A DNA stretch of 12,687 nt, taken from assembly GCA_027459525.1 (NCBI GenBank), contig DAIDIC010000001.1, forward strand, positions 1 to 12,687. Reading direction: 5' to 3'. The position numbers and the translations under genes are program-made. The stretch comes from JAJYBV01 sp021812265. Its GTDB lineage: Bacteria; Chloroflexota; Ktedonobacteria; Ktedonobacterales; JACDGC01. Of the stretch, positions 1-6,696 are shown one piece after another; the first letter of the stretch is position 1; each line of letters opens with the position of its first letter. Under the pieces are notes generated by a model. It made no database searches. It had not been told where the DNA came from and saw nothing but the letters and a program-made list of their open reading frames with translations.

Positions 1-1550
1 TATCCCGTCCAGTCATACTTGCTGGTTGTGCCGTCTACCGGCAGCAAGTCGTTTGCCGCCGGGCGAATCGGCAACTCACCGGAAAGCCGGTAGCCGATGT
101 TGCCAAGTGTATCGGCAAAAACAAAATTTTGGCTTATCGAAATATCTTGCAAAGCTGCTTGAAATTGCTGAATATTTTGCGCGGCGCCAATCTCGAAGAA
201 TCCGCCAAAGCTATAATTTGGCTGCAGCGCAGTCCACATCAGAGATAATAGCGTTTTATTTTTTTGCAGCGGCGTATATACCGAGTTAAGAATAGGGCCG
301 TGATTTGTCTCCATTACTGTTAATGGTATACTCGATTGGCCGGCAACTTGGATGGTTTCGTGATACACCGTTAATGGCTGGTACTTCCCATTATATAGGT
401 ATTGAGAGCCATCTGCGCTTAACGATTCAATATATAAATCGGTATCGTCAACCATGCCATCGGTTACACCCCATGCAATATGATCATTGTGGCCGATAAT
501 AACGCCGGGCACGCCGGGGAAAGAAAACCCAATTTCATTGAAAGAGGGAGATTTTATGGCGATTTCGTACCAAATAGCAGGATAGTTAATGCCTAAATGC
601 GGATCGTTGGCTAAAATTGGCAAACCGGTAGTTGTATGTGCGCCGCTGATAACCCAGTCATTGCTGCCTACATCGCCTAAAGCGCCAACAAACGATCGAA
701 CCTGCGAAAAAATTCCGGCCAGCGAAACGGGAAAATTTATTGCCGCAGTTTGCTGTTCAGCGGTAAGGGTCAGCGCCGCTGTAGGGGGTGTTTGCGGTGA
801 AAATTTTGTTTCACTGGTTCCGGGAGTAATTTCGTTGCTGCCCGTGCCGTTAATTAACGTGGGTGTGGTGGATGGATATGCGGGGAATAACTGAGCGACG
901 GCTGCGGCGCTCGTTTGTGTCAGCGCATCCATTCGCGCAATTTTATAATAAAAAGCGTTATCAAGTGACAGAGCCACTACCAAGCCGTAACTGATAGAGT
1001 CAATTGGTGTCCATGGTTTAGGCGAAAAGCCTAAAATACGAAATTCCAACGGAAGATTATTTTTATGTGTATTGATAAACGCATTGACGCCATCGGTGTA
1101 CGCCTGCAATTCTCCAACAAGGGTTGGGCTTAGATTATTAAATTGAATTTGCGCGGCGCGGGTAAATTCCAGTGTGCGCAAAAATTTATCATCATCAATA
1201 GTTGCAGGGCCTAATACTTCAGAAAGTGTTCCGCTGGCTACACGGCGATTAAATTCCATCTGCCACAAGCGATCTTGCGCAGTAACATATCCCTGCGCAA
1301 AAAAAGCGTCGTGGTCGGTTTGCGCCTGAATGTGTGGGACCCCATTGCTGTCTCTGATGATAGTAACGGCCGAGTTTAATCCCGGCGCTTGAATGGTTCC
1401 GTCTAATTGAGGCAGCGCGCTGCGCACGGCAAAAATGCCCGCGGTGCCTGCAATAACAACAATAAGAACAATAAGCGTGGTGAAAAGCCCCAAAATACGC
1501 AGCCAGCGGCGTGGCTTGCGAGGGGCCGGCGAGGAAGCTGAAGCAGTCAT
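1..1550 (-). CDS. Penicillin acylase family protein (Ntn hydrolase), membrane-anchored, 3' end outside window
   Basis: The reading frame is open from the ATG at 1550 to the left edge, giving 516 residues without a stop. Family members usually have about 750-850, so the C-terminal third is missing. Residues 1-16 are basic, and about 17-41 form one hydrophobic segment, a signal anchor placing the enzyme outside the membrane. The alpha-subunit signature follows at 66-103 (RDSNGVPHI, then AQGYVTAQDRLWQMEFNRR). GSNDW at 295-299 gives the expected autoprocessing site, with Ser296 as the N-terminal nucleophile of the beta chain. NDPHLG (315-320), GHNDHIAWGVTD (353-364) and DDTDLY (368-373) are further family blocks. 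Such enzymes hydrolyse amide bonds of acylated amines, including beta-lactams and acyl-homoserine lactones; the substrate here cannot be told. The start has a GAGG Shine-Dalgarno 6 nt upstream. It lies 62 bp after the preceding gene but seems to have its own promoter. Confidence 0.93.
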   Translation of the reverse strand, partial: MTASASSPAPRKPRRWLRILGLFTTLIVLIVVIAGTAGIFAVRSALPQLDGTIQAPGLNSAVTIIRDSNGVPHIQAQTDHDAFFAQGYVTAQDRLWQMEFNRRVASGTLSEVLGPATIDDDKFLRTLEFTRAAQIQFNNLSPTLVGELQAYTDGVNAFINTHKNNLPLEFRILGFSPKPWTPIDSISYGLVVALSLDNAFYYKIARMDALTQTSAAAVAQLFPAYPSTTPTLINGTGSNEITPGTSETKFSPQTPPTAALTLTAEQQTAAINFPVSLAGIFSQVRSFVGALGDVGSNDWVISGAHTTTGLPILANDPHLGINYPAIWYEIAIKSPSFNEIGFSFPGVPGVIIGHNDHIAWGVTDGMVDDTDLYIESLSADGSQYLYNGKYQPLTVYHETIQVAGQSSIPLTVMETNHGPILNSVYTPLQKNKTLLSLMWTALQPNYSFGGFFEIGAAQNIQQFQAALQDISISQNFVFADTLGNIGYRLSGELPIRPAANDLLPVDGTTSKYDWTG

Positions 1551-1587
1551 CTTTGGCCTCGTTAAAAAAAGATATGGAATACCAGAA

Positions 1588-1616
1588 ATTGTATCATATG
1601 TATCATACGTTGTCAC
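1588..1616 (-). promoter_or_regulatory. Sigma-70-type promoter for the penicillin acylase gene
   Basis: On the minus strand GTGACA (1616-1611) and TACAAT (1593-1588) are separated by exactly 17 bp. The -10 box is preceded by TGA, an extended -10 element. Each hexamer matches consensus at five of six positions. The -35 box overlaps the TGA stop codon (1615-1613) of the upstream gene. Predicted transcription starts near 1581, about 30 nt before the ATG. Confidence 0.6.
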
Positions 1617-3559
1617 ACCGGTGGGTTGCGCGGCGTATCGTTGATTATATATGGATTATCTTGCCCATCAGGTTTTCCTACAATACGCGAGGCCTTTATT
1701 AAGCCGGTGGCGGCTGGAGAATTGGGATCTAAAAACCCGCCGCGCGGTGAATTTGCCGGCGTATCTGCTGAGCGGATTGCGTGCGCCATTTCGTTATCTA
1801 AAATGCGGCGCGCAATGGCTGCTGTTGCGGCATAGGTAGAGTCGACACCATAGTAGGATAGACTGCCGGCTCCAAGATTTTTTCCGCGGGAAAATGGCGT
1901 ATCTGAAGCATAGTGCAGCACACCAAGATCAAACGGCATCCGCGCAAAATTGATATGCTCATGATTGGGGTAGCGGGTGGAATACAGGGTTTCAAATACT
2001 GCGCCAAGGTATGGGCCGGCCTCCATCTCGATAACGGTATAGTTGGAAGAGTAATAGAAATCGAGATATTGGCGGTTCTGCAGAAATGTTCCTTTGCTGG
2101 ATACAGCGCGCTGATTATCCAGCACGGAGCCAAAAACAAGATATTTGCTGATATCATTAGCGCTGAGGCAATTATCTATCCAATACGTATTGTGACTGTG
2201 CTCATCCAGAATAACGTTTGATATAAGCACATCACCGATCCCGGCGTTAAGGGTAGCTGCTTTGCCAACAATATATACGCCGCGCACTTCATCAAAATCT
2301 ACCAGCAGCTCGCGCAGAACGCGATATGCGGCTATTCCCAATGGGTAGTCGATATTTACAATAACGCTGCGTGAATCGGCAATGTGTTCTACGCCCGCTA
2401 CACGAATGCGTTCATCCAAGTCGTCCGGCCGCAAGCGTTCCATATTAATCACTTGCGCGTCTATTTCCAATCCCAAGTGTTCTGAGCCGATATTCCAAAT
2501 GCCCCGTTCCTGATCTTCTATCGGTTTGGCGCGCGCAAAATCGCGGCCGGCGCCGGATCGCATATAATCTCGAGCAGTGTAATATAAAAAATTCTGCCAA
2601 TTTCCGGGGGAGCTGCCTTCCTTTAATTTACGGCATTCCTCAGCCAAAAAAGGATCGCTCGCGCTTAACGCAAAGCGGGTTAATTCATCTTGTCTTCGTG
2701 CGACGGCGCCACCCAATAAATTTGCCAAGCTGTGCATATTGCTTGAAACGAAATATACCGGACGCTTTTCAATACGCAGATCTTTCATCAGTTTTTGAAT
2801 CGGATTCCACCAGCGGCGAGCAGTGCGCGCAAAATCGACATAAGAGCCGCCCAGCATGCGCAAAGTAAGATTTTTTTTGTCGCGGCCCATAATCAGCAAA
2901 TTAGCCCACAACAAATCTCCCCACACTAATTCCAGCCGTTTCCAGTCTTCCAGAGAGATTCTCAGTCGCTCGCGCAGAATCTTTGTTACTTCTTGAAATA
3001 CCGGTGAATTGCGGTCTACCCTGCTTTCAAGCAATTGCATTGTGGTGGGATCGATGTTTAAAAGCCAGTGAAACTTATTCCATTCAATTTGAAACGCAAC
3101 CAACGTGGGAACCATATCATCAATATCGCTTTCGCTGGCCACATATACAGCTAAGGTGTGCCTGCGGTCAAAAAACCATTTGCGCCGCCGTGCCGCCGCT
3201 GTAACGGGGTCCCATTGGTCTACCGGCATATTATGTTTACGGAAGATATCCTCCGATTGTCCGAAAACAATGCGTGAGCATCGCAAAACTGCCGGAGGAA
3301 GCCGCAACGCGCAATAGAGAAACGCCGACATATCGGGATGATTGGCGCGCGCATCGGGATGCAAAACCGAATCGATATTATAATGCGCCTGTATTAGGGT
3401 TTTTAAGCTGATTTCACCGGAGCTGCGTAAAATTGTGCGATAAGTGCGTGAATACATTTCCACTTCGCGCACTCCGGCGCTGTGTTCAATTTCACCCAAT
3501 TGATCTACCTGTGTGTCATCAGCGCCTGCCACCGGCTGTTTTCCTTGAAGAGAGTCCAT
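1613..3559 (-). CDS. Conserved protein with nucleoside-phosphorylase-like C-terminal domain
   Basis: This 648-residue protein has no signal peptide or membrane segment and is probably cytoplasmic. The N-terminal 390 residues are mostly helical in character, rich in Arg, Leu and Trp, and match nothing I recognise. From about 396 the pattern changes to that of the nucleoside phosphorylase/nucleosidase superfamily: NIDYPLGIAAYRVL (402-415), VYIVGKAATLNAGIGDVLI (428-446) and DEHS (452-455). VIEMEAGPYLGAVFE (509-523) resembles the MEA/ME(T/S) motif whose Glu contacts the nucleoside ribose. GVDSTYAATAAIARRIL (571-587) resembles the C-terminal helix. It may belong to an uncharacterised family annotated only by a DUF number (possibly DUF6909), but I cannot confirm that. 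Substrate and reaction are unknown. The ATG at 3559 has only a weak Shine-Dalgarno (GGTG), but sits 27 nt below a strong promoter start. The last 50 residues are Pro/Asn-rich and look disordered. Confidence 0.85.
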   Translation of the reverse strand: MDSLQGKQPVAGADDTQVDQLGEIEHSAGVREVEMYSRTYRTILRSSGEISLKTLIQAHYNIDSVLHPDARANHPDMSAFLYCALRLPPAVLRCSRIVFGQSEDIFRKHNMPVDQWDPVTAAARRRKWFFDRRHTLAVYVASESDIDDMVPTLVAFQIEWNKFHWLLNIDPTTMQLLESRVDRNSPVFQEVTKILRERLRISLEDWKRLELVWGDLLWANLLIMGRDKKNLTLRMLGGSYVDFARTARRWWNPIQKLMKDLRIEKRPVYFVSSNMHSLANLLGGAVARRQDELTRFALSASDPFLAEECRKLKEGSSPGNWQNFLYYTARDYMRSGAGRDFARAKPIEDQERGIWNIGSEHLGLEIDAQVINMERLRPDDLDERIRVAGVEHIADSRSVIVNIDYPLGIAAYRVLRELLVDFDEVRGVYIVGKAATLNAGIGDVLISNVILDEHSHNTYWIDNCLSANDISKYLVFGSVLDNQRAVSSKGTFLQNRQYLDFYYSSNYTVIEMEAGPYLGAVFETLYSTRYPNHEHINFARMPFDLGVLHYASDTPFSRGKNLGAGSLSYYGVDSTYAATAAIARRILDNEMAHAIRSADTPANSPRGGFLDPNSPAATGLIKASRIVGKPDGQDNPYIINDTPRNPPV

Positions 3560-3592
3560 TTTTCTGCACCAACTTATCAGTCAATTGCACAT

Positions 3593-3621
3593 ATTATAGC
3601 ATGTATTTGCTTTCATGTTTA
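3593..3621 (-). promoter_or_regulatory. Proximal promoter (extended -10) for the phosphorylase-like gene
   Basis: On the minus strand TAAACA (3621-3616) and a perfect TATAAT (3598-3593) are 17 bp apart. TGC directly before the -10 makes an extended -10 element, which compensates for the 4/6 -35 box. Transcription would start near 3586, about 27 nt before the ATG at 3559. Confidence 0.65.
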
Positions 3622-3707
3622 TCTTACCCCGCCATATGCTAAGGCGCCCTGCTTGGAGCATTCTATATTGATGTTCTGCGGTGTTCTGCCTTTGGTGGTA
3701 CACCAGT

Positions 3708-3735
3708 ATTATATCCTCGGCGTTGCCGCTGTCAT
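3708..3735 (-). promoter_or_regulatory. Distal promoter upstream of the phosphorylase-like gene
   Basis: On the minus strand ATGACA (3735-3730, five of six consensus bases) and a perfect TATAAT (3713-3708) are 16 bp apart. The predicted start near 3701 lies about 142 nt before the ATG at 3559 and upstream of the proximal promoter. The gene may therefore have tandem promoters. Alternatively this one starts a short untranslated RNA, but I see no terminator between the two. Confidence 0.5.
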
Positions 3736-3840
3736 CTTTTAGAATCGGAAGAAGCGCAAAAATAGTTAGGCTGCAATAAGAGAAAAAAATTTTTGTTTGG
3801 CGCCGTAAACCTCGCGCAAGTGGCAGATGTTGAAAAAGAT

Positions 3841-3909
3841 AAAAAAATCCGGCGGCCGTAAACGCAAGCTGATGATCTGATTGCTTGCCTTCAGAGTCGC
3901 CGGATTTTT
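3841..3909 (-). terminator. Long imperfect hairpin with T-runs on both strands, probable bidirectional terminator
   Basis: A 12-bp perfect stem pairs 3843-3854 (AAAAATCCGGCG) with 3898-3909. Inside it are symmetric 9-nt imperfect arms and a second 6-bp stem, GCAAGC (3864-3869) with GCTTGC (3883-3888), closing a 13-nt loop. On the minus strand the structure is followed by seven T, then ATC and five T. On the plus strand it ends in five T. It lies about 170 nt past the NYN gene stop and before the next gene's promoters, the right place to end NYN transcription. It is larger than an ordinary intrinsic terminator, so a structured small RNA 3' end is an alternative. Confidence 0.6.
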
Positions 3910-3961
3910 GCTAAAAGTGTTTGTTATCAGGATTTTCGCTGCAGCATGGAAAATCGGGGAT

Positions 3962-3986
3962 GTACAAGGGGCGGCGCCCCTTGTAC
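3962..3986. repeat. GC-rich perfect inverted repeat (11-bp arms, 3-nt loop)
   Basis: GTACAAGGGGC (3962-3972) is followed by GGC and its exact reverse complement (3976-3986). It is the first of two adjacent hairpins. No T-run follows on either strand, so it does not look like a simple terminator. The centre is a GGCGCC hexamer. Confidence 0.8.
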
Positions 3987-4014
3987 GGGATTCTGGGGTG
4001 TCCCCAGACCTCCC
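3987..4014. repeat. Second GC-rich hairpin of the pair
   Basis: TCTGGGG (3992-3998), loop TGT, and CCCCAGA (4002-4008) form a perfect 7-bp stem. An outer GGGA (3987-3990) pairs with TCCC (4011-4014) across a small internal loop. It directly abuts the first hairpin. The paired arrangement (GGGG...CCCC arms after a GTAC-flanked GGGGC stem) resembles dispersed non-coding hairpin elements seen downstream of genes in many genomes. Whether it recurs in this genome cannot be seen here. Confidence 0.7.
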
Positions 4015-4078
4015 TTTGTTGCAGATACGAGAACCATGTGTTTTTCTTTCAAGCGAAAGTCCTAGTTATAGATATCGA

Positions 4079-6142
4079 TTAAAATCGGATGTCGTCTATC
4101 AATGACAGATTGATGAACACATCGCAGCTTTGCCGTAGAATGGCTGCAGTCGATTCATCGAATGCAGCTACCTCAACTCGCACGCCTTTATCGGAGCAAT
4201 ATTCCAGCAGCGGTAGGAAATCACTGTCTCCGCTGACCAGAACAATGGTGTCTACTGATTGTGAATCAACCATGCGAACAATATCCATGCACAAATCTAA
4301 GTCTAAATCGGCTTTTTTTGCGCCGCTGGAAAATGTTTTATAGTCTTTTGTAGTAATACGATATCCCAAGCCTTTAACAGCCTGCAAAAATTGCTGGTCG
4401 GCGTAAGGTTCGGGGCTGGTTGGGCAATATGCTTGCGCGCGGATGAGTTTGCGATCGGCTTTCAAGAAGCGCAGCAACTCACCGAAATCAACAGAAATGC
4501 GCATGTTGCGGGCGGAATAAAGCAAGTTGGCTACATCTACAAATACACCAACCCGCTCGGTAGACGGCATAGCTATGGTAAATGTAGAGCGGTTTGTGTT
4601 GCGCCGCTGCTCGGTGATCATGCGTTCCATATTTTGTTGGAATGCGTCGGTAATAACGGTTGCCAGTTGTGAAAAAGAATCATTTGCAAATGAACGGTCG
4701 CCGTTTTTGCGCGGCGCCGCCGGTGTAAAATATTGCGACGCTACACCTCTGGGTGTAGGGCCAAAGCCGCGGGCAAAAGCAGGTTCTGGTCCGCTGAATG
4801 GCGACCCTGAGTGCATTGGAGTGGATTCGGATGTGGCAGCAATGGTTTTGTTAGCGGTAGCGGCCGTCGGCAATTGAATATAATCTTGTACATCTGTCTG
4901 GGCGGATTCGCGTGGCGAGCCGGCTCCGTTTACGGAACGGCTGCGGCCTTTTTTGTGTTTATTGTTATTATTAATGTTTCCGTTTTTCACTAAAGGGACG
5001 GTGTTTTCTTGCGCCGCTGAATCGCTGCGTATTGAAGGAATAACAATGGGAGCAGTCTCTGCGTTAATTTCCACAACATCCACTTCCACTTCACTAACTT
5101 CCTCAACCGGTTCCGGAGCAACAACGGCAGGTCTGCGAGCAGCGCCAAATGAGCGACCATTTGAGTTGTTTTTGGGAGACCAGAACCGAACCGGAGGTTC
5201 TGCTGCGGGAATTTCTTCTACAATTGCAGCTTCCTCAGCTTCAGGAAGGGAGAGATCTTTAATATCAACGTCGGTTTCGTCGCTATCGGCTGTTTCCTCG
5301 TCGGTTGGCTGTTCAGTAAAGTCGGCAATTGCAATGGTTTCGGTTTCTGTCGACGTGTCAATGATTTCAATCGGTGTTTCGGTTACCTCTGTTGTTTCGG
5401 TAACTTCTTCGATTTCTACAGGTAACAAGATTTCTTCAGCTTCTTCTGCCGGTGATTCGGCAGAAATTTTTACAGCGGCTGTGTCCATTTGCAACGGTGT
5501 TTCCGTGCGGTTCAAAATAGTTTTTAGCGGGCCGAGCCGTCGTATTTCGGCGGTGTTATTTGCGCTGAAGCTATTAGTAAAGCTGCTGGGTCTGCGAGTA
5601 TCAAAGCGGTAGTTTCGTCCGGGTTTGCGTTCCGGCTGCGATTCAACAGTTGCTTCCGATGAGTTGGCAGGCGCGTGCACTACAATAGTTTCCGGAACCG
5701 TAACAGTGTATGTGTGGTCGGCATTTTCCTGAACGCCGGTAACTTGCGCCGAATAATTTATTTCTATCTGCGGCAAGTTTGCAGCCAAATTTAAATCTGC
5801 GGCAATTGACTGGGGTTCTGTTTGAGGATGTTCCACGGGATGCTGATTTTTTTTAGCGGGGTGGCCGCCTTTACCTTGCTGTTTGATTTTTTTTGCTTGT
5901 GTGTTTGCGGTTTGGGCAGGGACTGTTTCCTGCGCCTGAAGTGTATTTACTTCCGCAGCAGTAGTTTTTGCTTGCGCAGAGCGTTTTTTGGCGTTATTTT
6001 TAGCGCCGCGGCCAGCCTGCTGATTTTTCCCTTCGGTTTGCGCAGGAGTGGCAGAGTCGTTGTTTTGCGAGTGATCTTGAGAAGCTTGCGCTGTGGCAAA
6101 AAGATCGGTATTTTGCATAAGTTGTATAATTTGGAAGCGCAT
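4079..6142 (-). CDS. NYN (PIN-like) domain nuclease with very long low-complexity N-terminus
   Basis: The protein has 687 residues, of which only the last 159 (529-687) form a recognisable domain, a NYN domain of the LabA/DUF88 group. The acidic residues expected at the metal site are in place: Asp536 in GVFVDVANLLYSA, Asp612/614/616 in KKADLDLDLCMDIV, and Asp639/641 in VSGDSDFLPLL. Such domains share the PIN fold and are thought to cleave RNA. The preceding 525 residues look disordered: 1-115 are rich in Gln, Ala, Lys and Asn, about 215-320 are strongly acidic and Thr/Glu-rich, and 320-510 are Ser/Pro/Asn-rich with a basic NNNNKHKKGRSRS patch near 400. This suggests a scaffold or RNA-binding tail. 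No Shine-Dalgarno precedes the ATG at 6142 or the next ATG at 6118, so the start is uncertain. A probable terminator follows at 3841-3909. The RNA target is unknown. Confidence 0.9.
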   Translation of the reverse strand: MRFQIIQLMQNTDLFATAQASQDHSQNNDSATPAQTEGKNQQAGRGAKNNAKKRSAQAKTTAAEVNTLQAQETVPAQTANTQAKKIKQQGKGGHPAKKNQHPVEHPQTEPQSIAADLNLAANLPQIEINYSAQVTGVQENADHTYTVTVPETIVVHAPANSSEATVESQPERKPGRNYRFDTRRPSSFTNSFSANNTAEIRRLGPLKTILNRTETPLQMDTAAVKISAESPAEEAEEILLPVEIEEVTETTEVTETPIEIIDTSTETETIAIADFTEQPTDEETADSDETDVDIKDLSLPEAEEAAIVEEIPAAEPPVRFWSPKNNSNGRSFGAARRPAVVAPEPVEEVSEVEVDVVEINAETAPIVIPSIRSDSAAQENTVPLVKNGNINNNNKHKKGRSRSVNGAGSPRESAQTDVQDYIQLPTAATANKTIAATSESTPMHSGSPFSGPEPAFARGFGPTPRGVASQYFTPAAPRKNGDRSFANDSFSQLATVITDAFQQNMERMITEQRRNTNRSTFTIAMPSTERVGVFVDVANLLYSARNMRISVDFGELLRFLKADRKLIRAQAYCPTSPEPYADQQFLQAVKGLGYRITTKDYKTFSSGAKKADLDLDLCMDIVRMVDSQSVDTIVLVSGDSDFLPLLEYCSDKGVRVEVAAFDESTAAILRQSCDVFINLSLIDDIRF

Positions 6143-6228
6143 AATAAAAAGGTTGCGCCGCGGGGCCGTTTAGCTGGTATGGCAAAGGCGTGCGGCAAGA
6201 GAAAAAGGTAAGCGCTTCCGCTCCTTCT

Positions 6229-6254
6229 AGCGTCGGGCAAATAGTTACGACGCT
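6229..6254. repeat. Inverted repeat upstream of the NYN gene
   Basis: AGCGTCG (6229-6235) and CGACGCT (6248-6254) form a 7-bp perfect stem around a 12-nt A/T-rich loop, 87-112 nt before the NYN start codon. Immediately below it on the minus strand lies AGAAGGAG (6228-6221), a Shine-Dalgarno-like sequence with no start codon at a usable distance. Confidence 0.6.
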
Positions 6255-6315
6255 GTAATGAAATAAAGGCGTGAAATTAACATTTAAATATCAGTGAACT
6301 GCAATGGTATTGCAT

Positions 6316-6346
6316 ATCATATAGCTCTGAACATGTTCATCGGCAA
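6316..6346 (-). promoter_or_regulatory. Possible long-spacer promoter with a perfect palindrome (operator) in the spacer
   Basis: On the minus strand TTGCCG (6346-6341) and TATGAT (6321-6316) are 19 bp apart. The spacer contains the perfect 12-bp palindrome TGAACATGTTCA (6328-6339). A 19-bp spacer with an inverted repeat inside it is the arrangement used by MerR-family regulators, which untwist the DNA to activate. The -35 box matches only four of six bases, and another candidate (TTGCAG at 6304-6299, 17 bp, then GTTAAT) lies just downstream, so this is tentative. The downstream gene would be the NYN protein, about 170 nt away. Confidence 0.35.
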
Positions 6347-6377
6347 GGAGGTGTTATTCAGATATATTTAATAATCG

Positions 6378-6407
6378 GCGCATATGCGCATTTGCGGCAA
6401 TCCGCAA
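6378..6407. repeat. Adjacent palindrome and hairpin
   Basis: GCGCATATGCGC (6378-6389) is a perfect 12-bp palindrome. Two bases further, TTGCGG (6392-6397) and CCGCAA (6402-6407) form a 6-bp stem with a 4-nt loop. Neither is followed by a T-run. They could be protein-binding sites or stems of a leader RNA. Confidence 0.6.
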
Positions 6408-6479
6408 TATATAGTTACATCCTAAAACTATCTATTAGGGTTACGTGCGGATGATTCATCCCTGCGCGCCATGCCCGAT

Positions 6480-6538
6480 ACTCTTCGGAACCGCGGTGTT
6501 TTACAACTGCTGTCTATGGCGCAGCGCCGCAGAAGAGT
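6480..6538. repeat. 59-nt nested inverted repeat
   Basis: ACTCTTC (6480-6486) pairs with GAAGAGT (6532-6538), and within it GCGG (6493-6496) pairs with CCGC (6527-6530). A further GGCGC/GCGCC repeat lies at 6518-6528. The 7-bp outer stem recalls a tRNA acceptor stem, but the total length is too short and there is no T-loop, so it is not a tRNA. Confidence 0.5.
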
Positions 6539-6696
6539 TTGATCCATAAAAAGAAATCTGAATATTCATGTTTCTCAAAAACCGGTAACAATGAAACAAT
6601 ACACGCCAATGCTGCCAGAAACATTGGTTTCATACAAAACTTGCTTATTATTCAGTCGTATTTGCAAATTGCTGGACAGAAAACCCACAATACATG

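Larger units (their letters stand above)
3560..4078. other. 519-bp intergenic region between the NYN gene and the phosphorylase-like gene
   Basis: No open frame here has convincing coding character. Reading on the minus strand from the NYN gene stop, the region holds a double GC-rich hairpin (3962-4014), a long A/T-flanked hairpin (3841-3909), then two sigma-70-type promoters (3708-3735 and 3593-3621) for the next gene. The A/T-rich part at 3760-3845 has several A-runs and nothing else I can name. Confidence 0.7.
6143..6696. other. 554-bp non-coding region dense in inverted repeats
   Basis: This spacer separates the phosphatidyltransferase stop from the NYN gene start. No frame with a plausible start and coding bias is present. 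It contains at least seven short inverted repeats: 6229-6254, 6300-6314 (TGCAAT/ATTGCA), 6328-6339, 6378-6389, 6392-6407, 6449-6461 (GGATG/CATCC) and 6480-6538, plus CCAATG/CATTGG at 6606-6627. It is most likely the promoter and 5' leader of the NYN gene, possibly with a structured RNA. Confidence 0.65.

Noticed and set aside
3881..4105. 74-residue plus-strand open frame across the tandem hairpins
   Set aside because: It consists of the hairpin repeats and the antisense of the NYN gene's end; no Shine-Dalgarno or coding pattern.
4953..5612. 219-residue Ser/Thr/Val-rich plus-strand open frame
   Set aside because: It is the antisense of the acidic low-complexity part of the NYN protein; repeated Glu/Thr codons leave the opposite strand free of stops. 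It has no Shine-Dalgarno and no domain.
5947..6240. 97-residue minus-strand frame overlapping the NYN gene start, preceded by inverted repeats
   Set aside because: It begins at a TTG without a Shine-Dalgarno and lies mostly in another frame of the NYN coding region; composition is that of a shifted frame.
6328..6339. LexA/SOS box
   Set aside because: The half-sites GAAC and GTTC are two bases apart, while the Gram-positive-type SOS box has four.
6484..6496. T-box-like word GGAACCGCGG
   Set aside because: No specifier hairpin, no T-box terminator with a T-run, and no aminoacyl-tRNA synthetase or amino acid gene downstream on the plus strand.
6480..6538. Possible tRNA (7-bp outer stem)
   Set aside because: Only 59 nt between the stem ends, no GTTC-type T-loop, no anticodon arm and no CCA context.
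6534..6545. AGAGTTTGATCC, identical to the start of 16S rRNA genes
   Set aside because: The match stops after 12 bases and nothing else resembles 16S rRNA. The CACCTCCTT 16S-end motif at 6353-6345 is on the opposite strand, so this is not an rRNA remnant.
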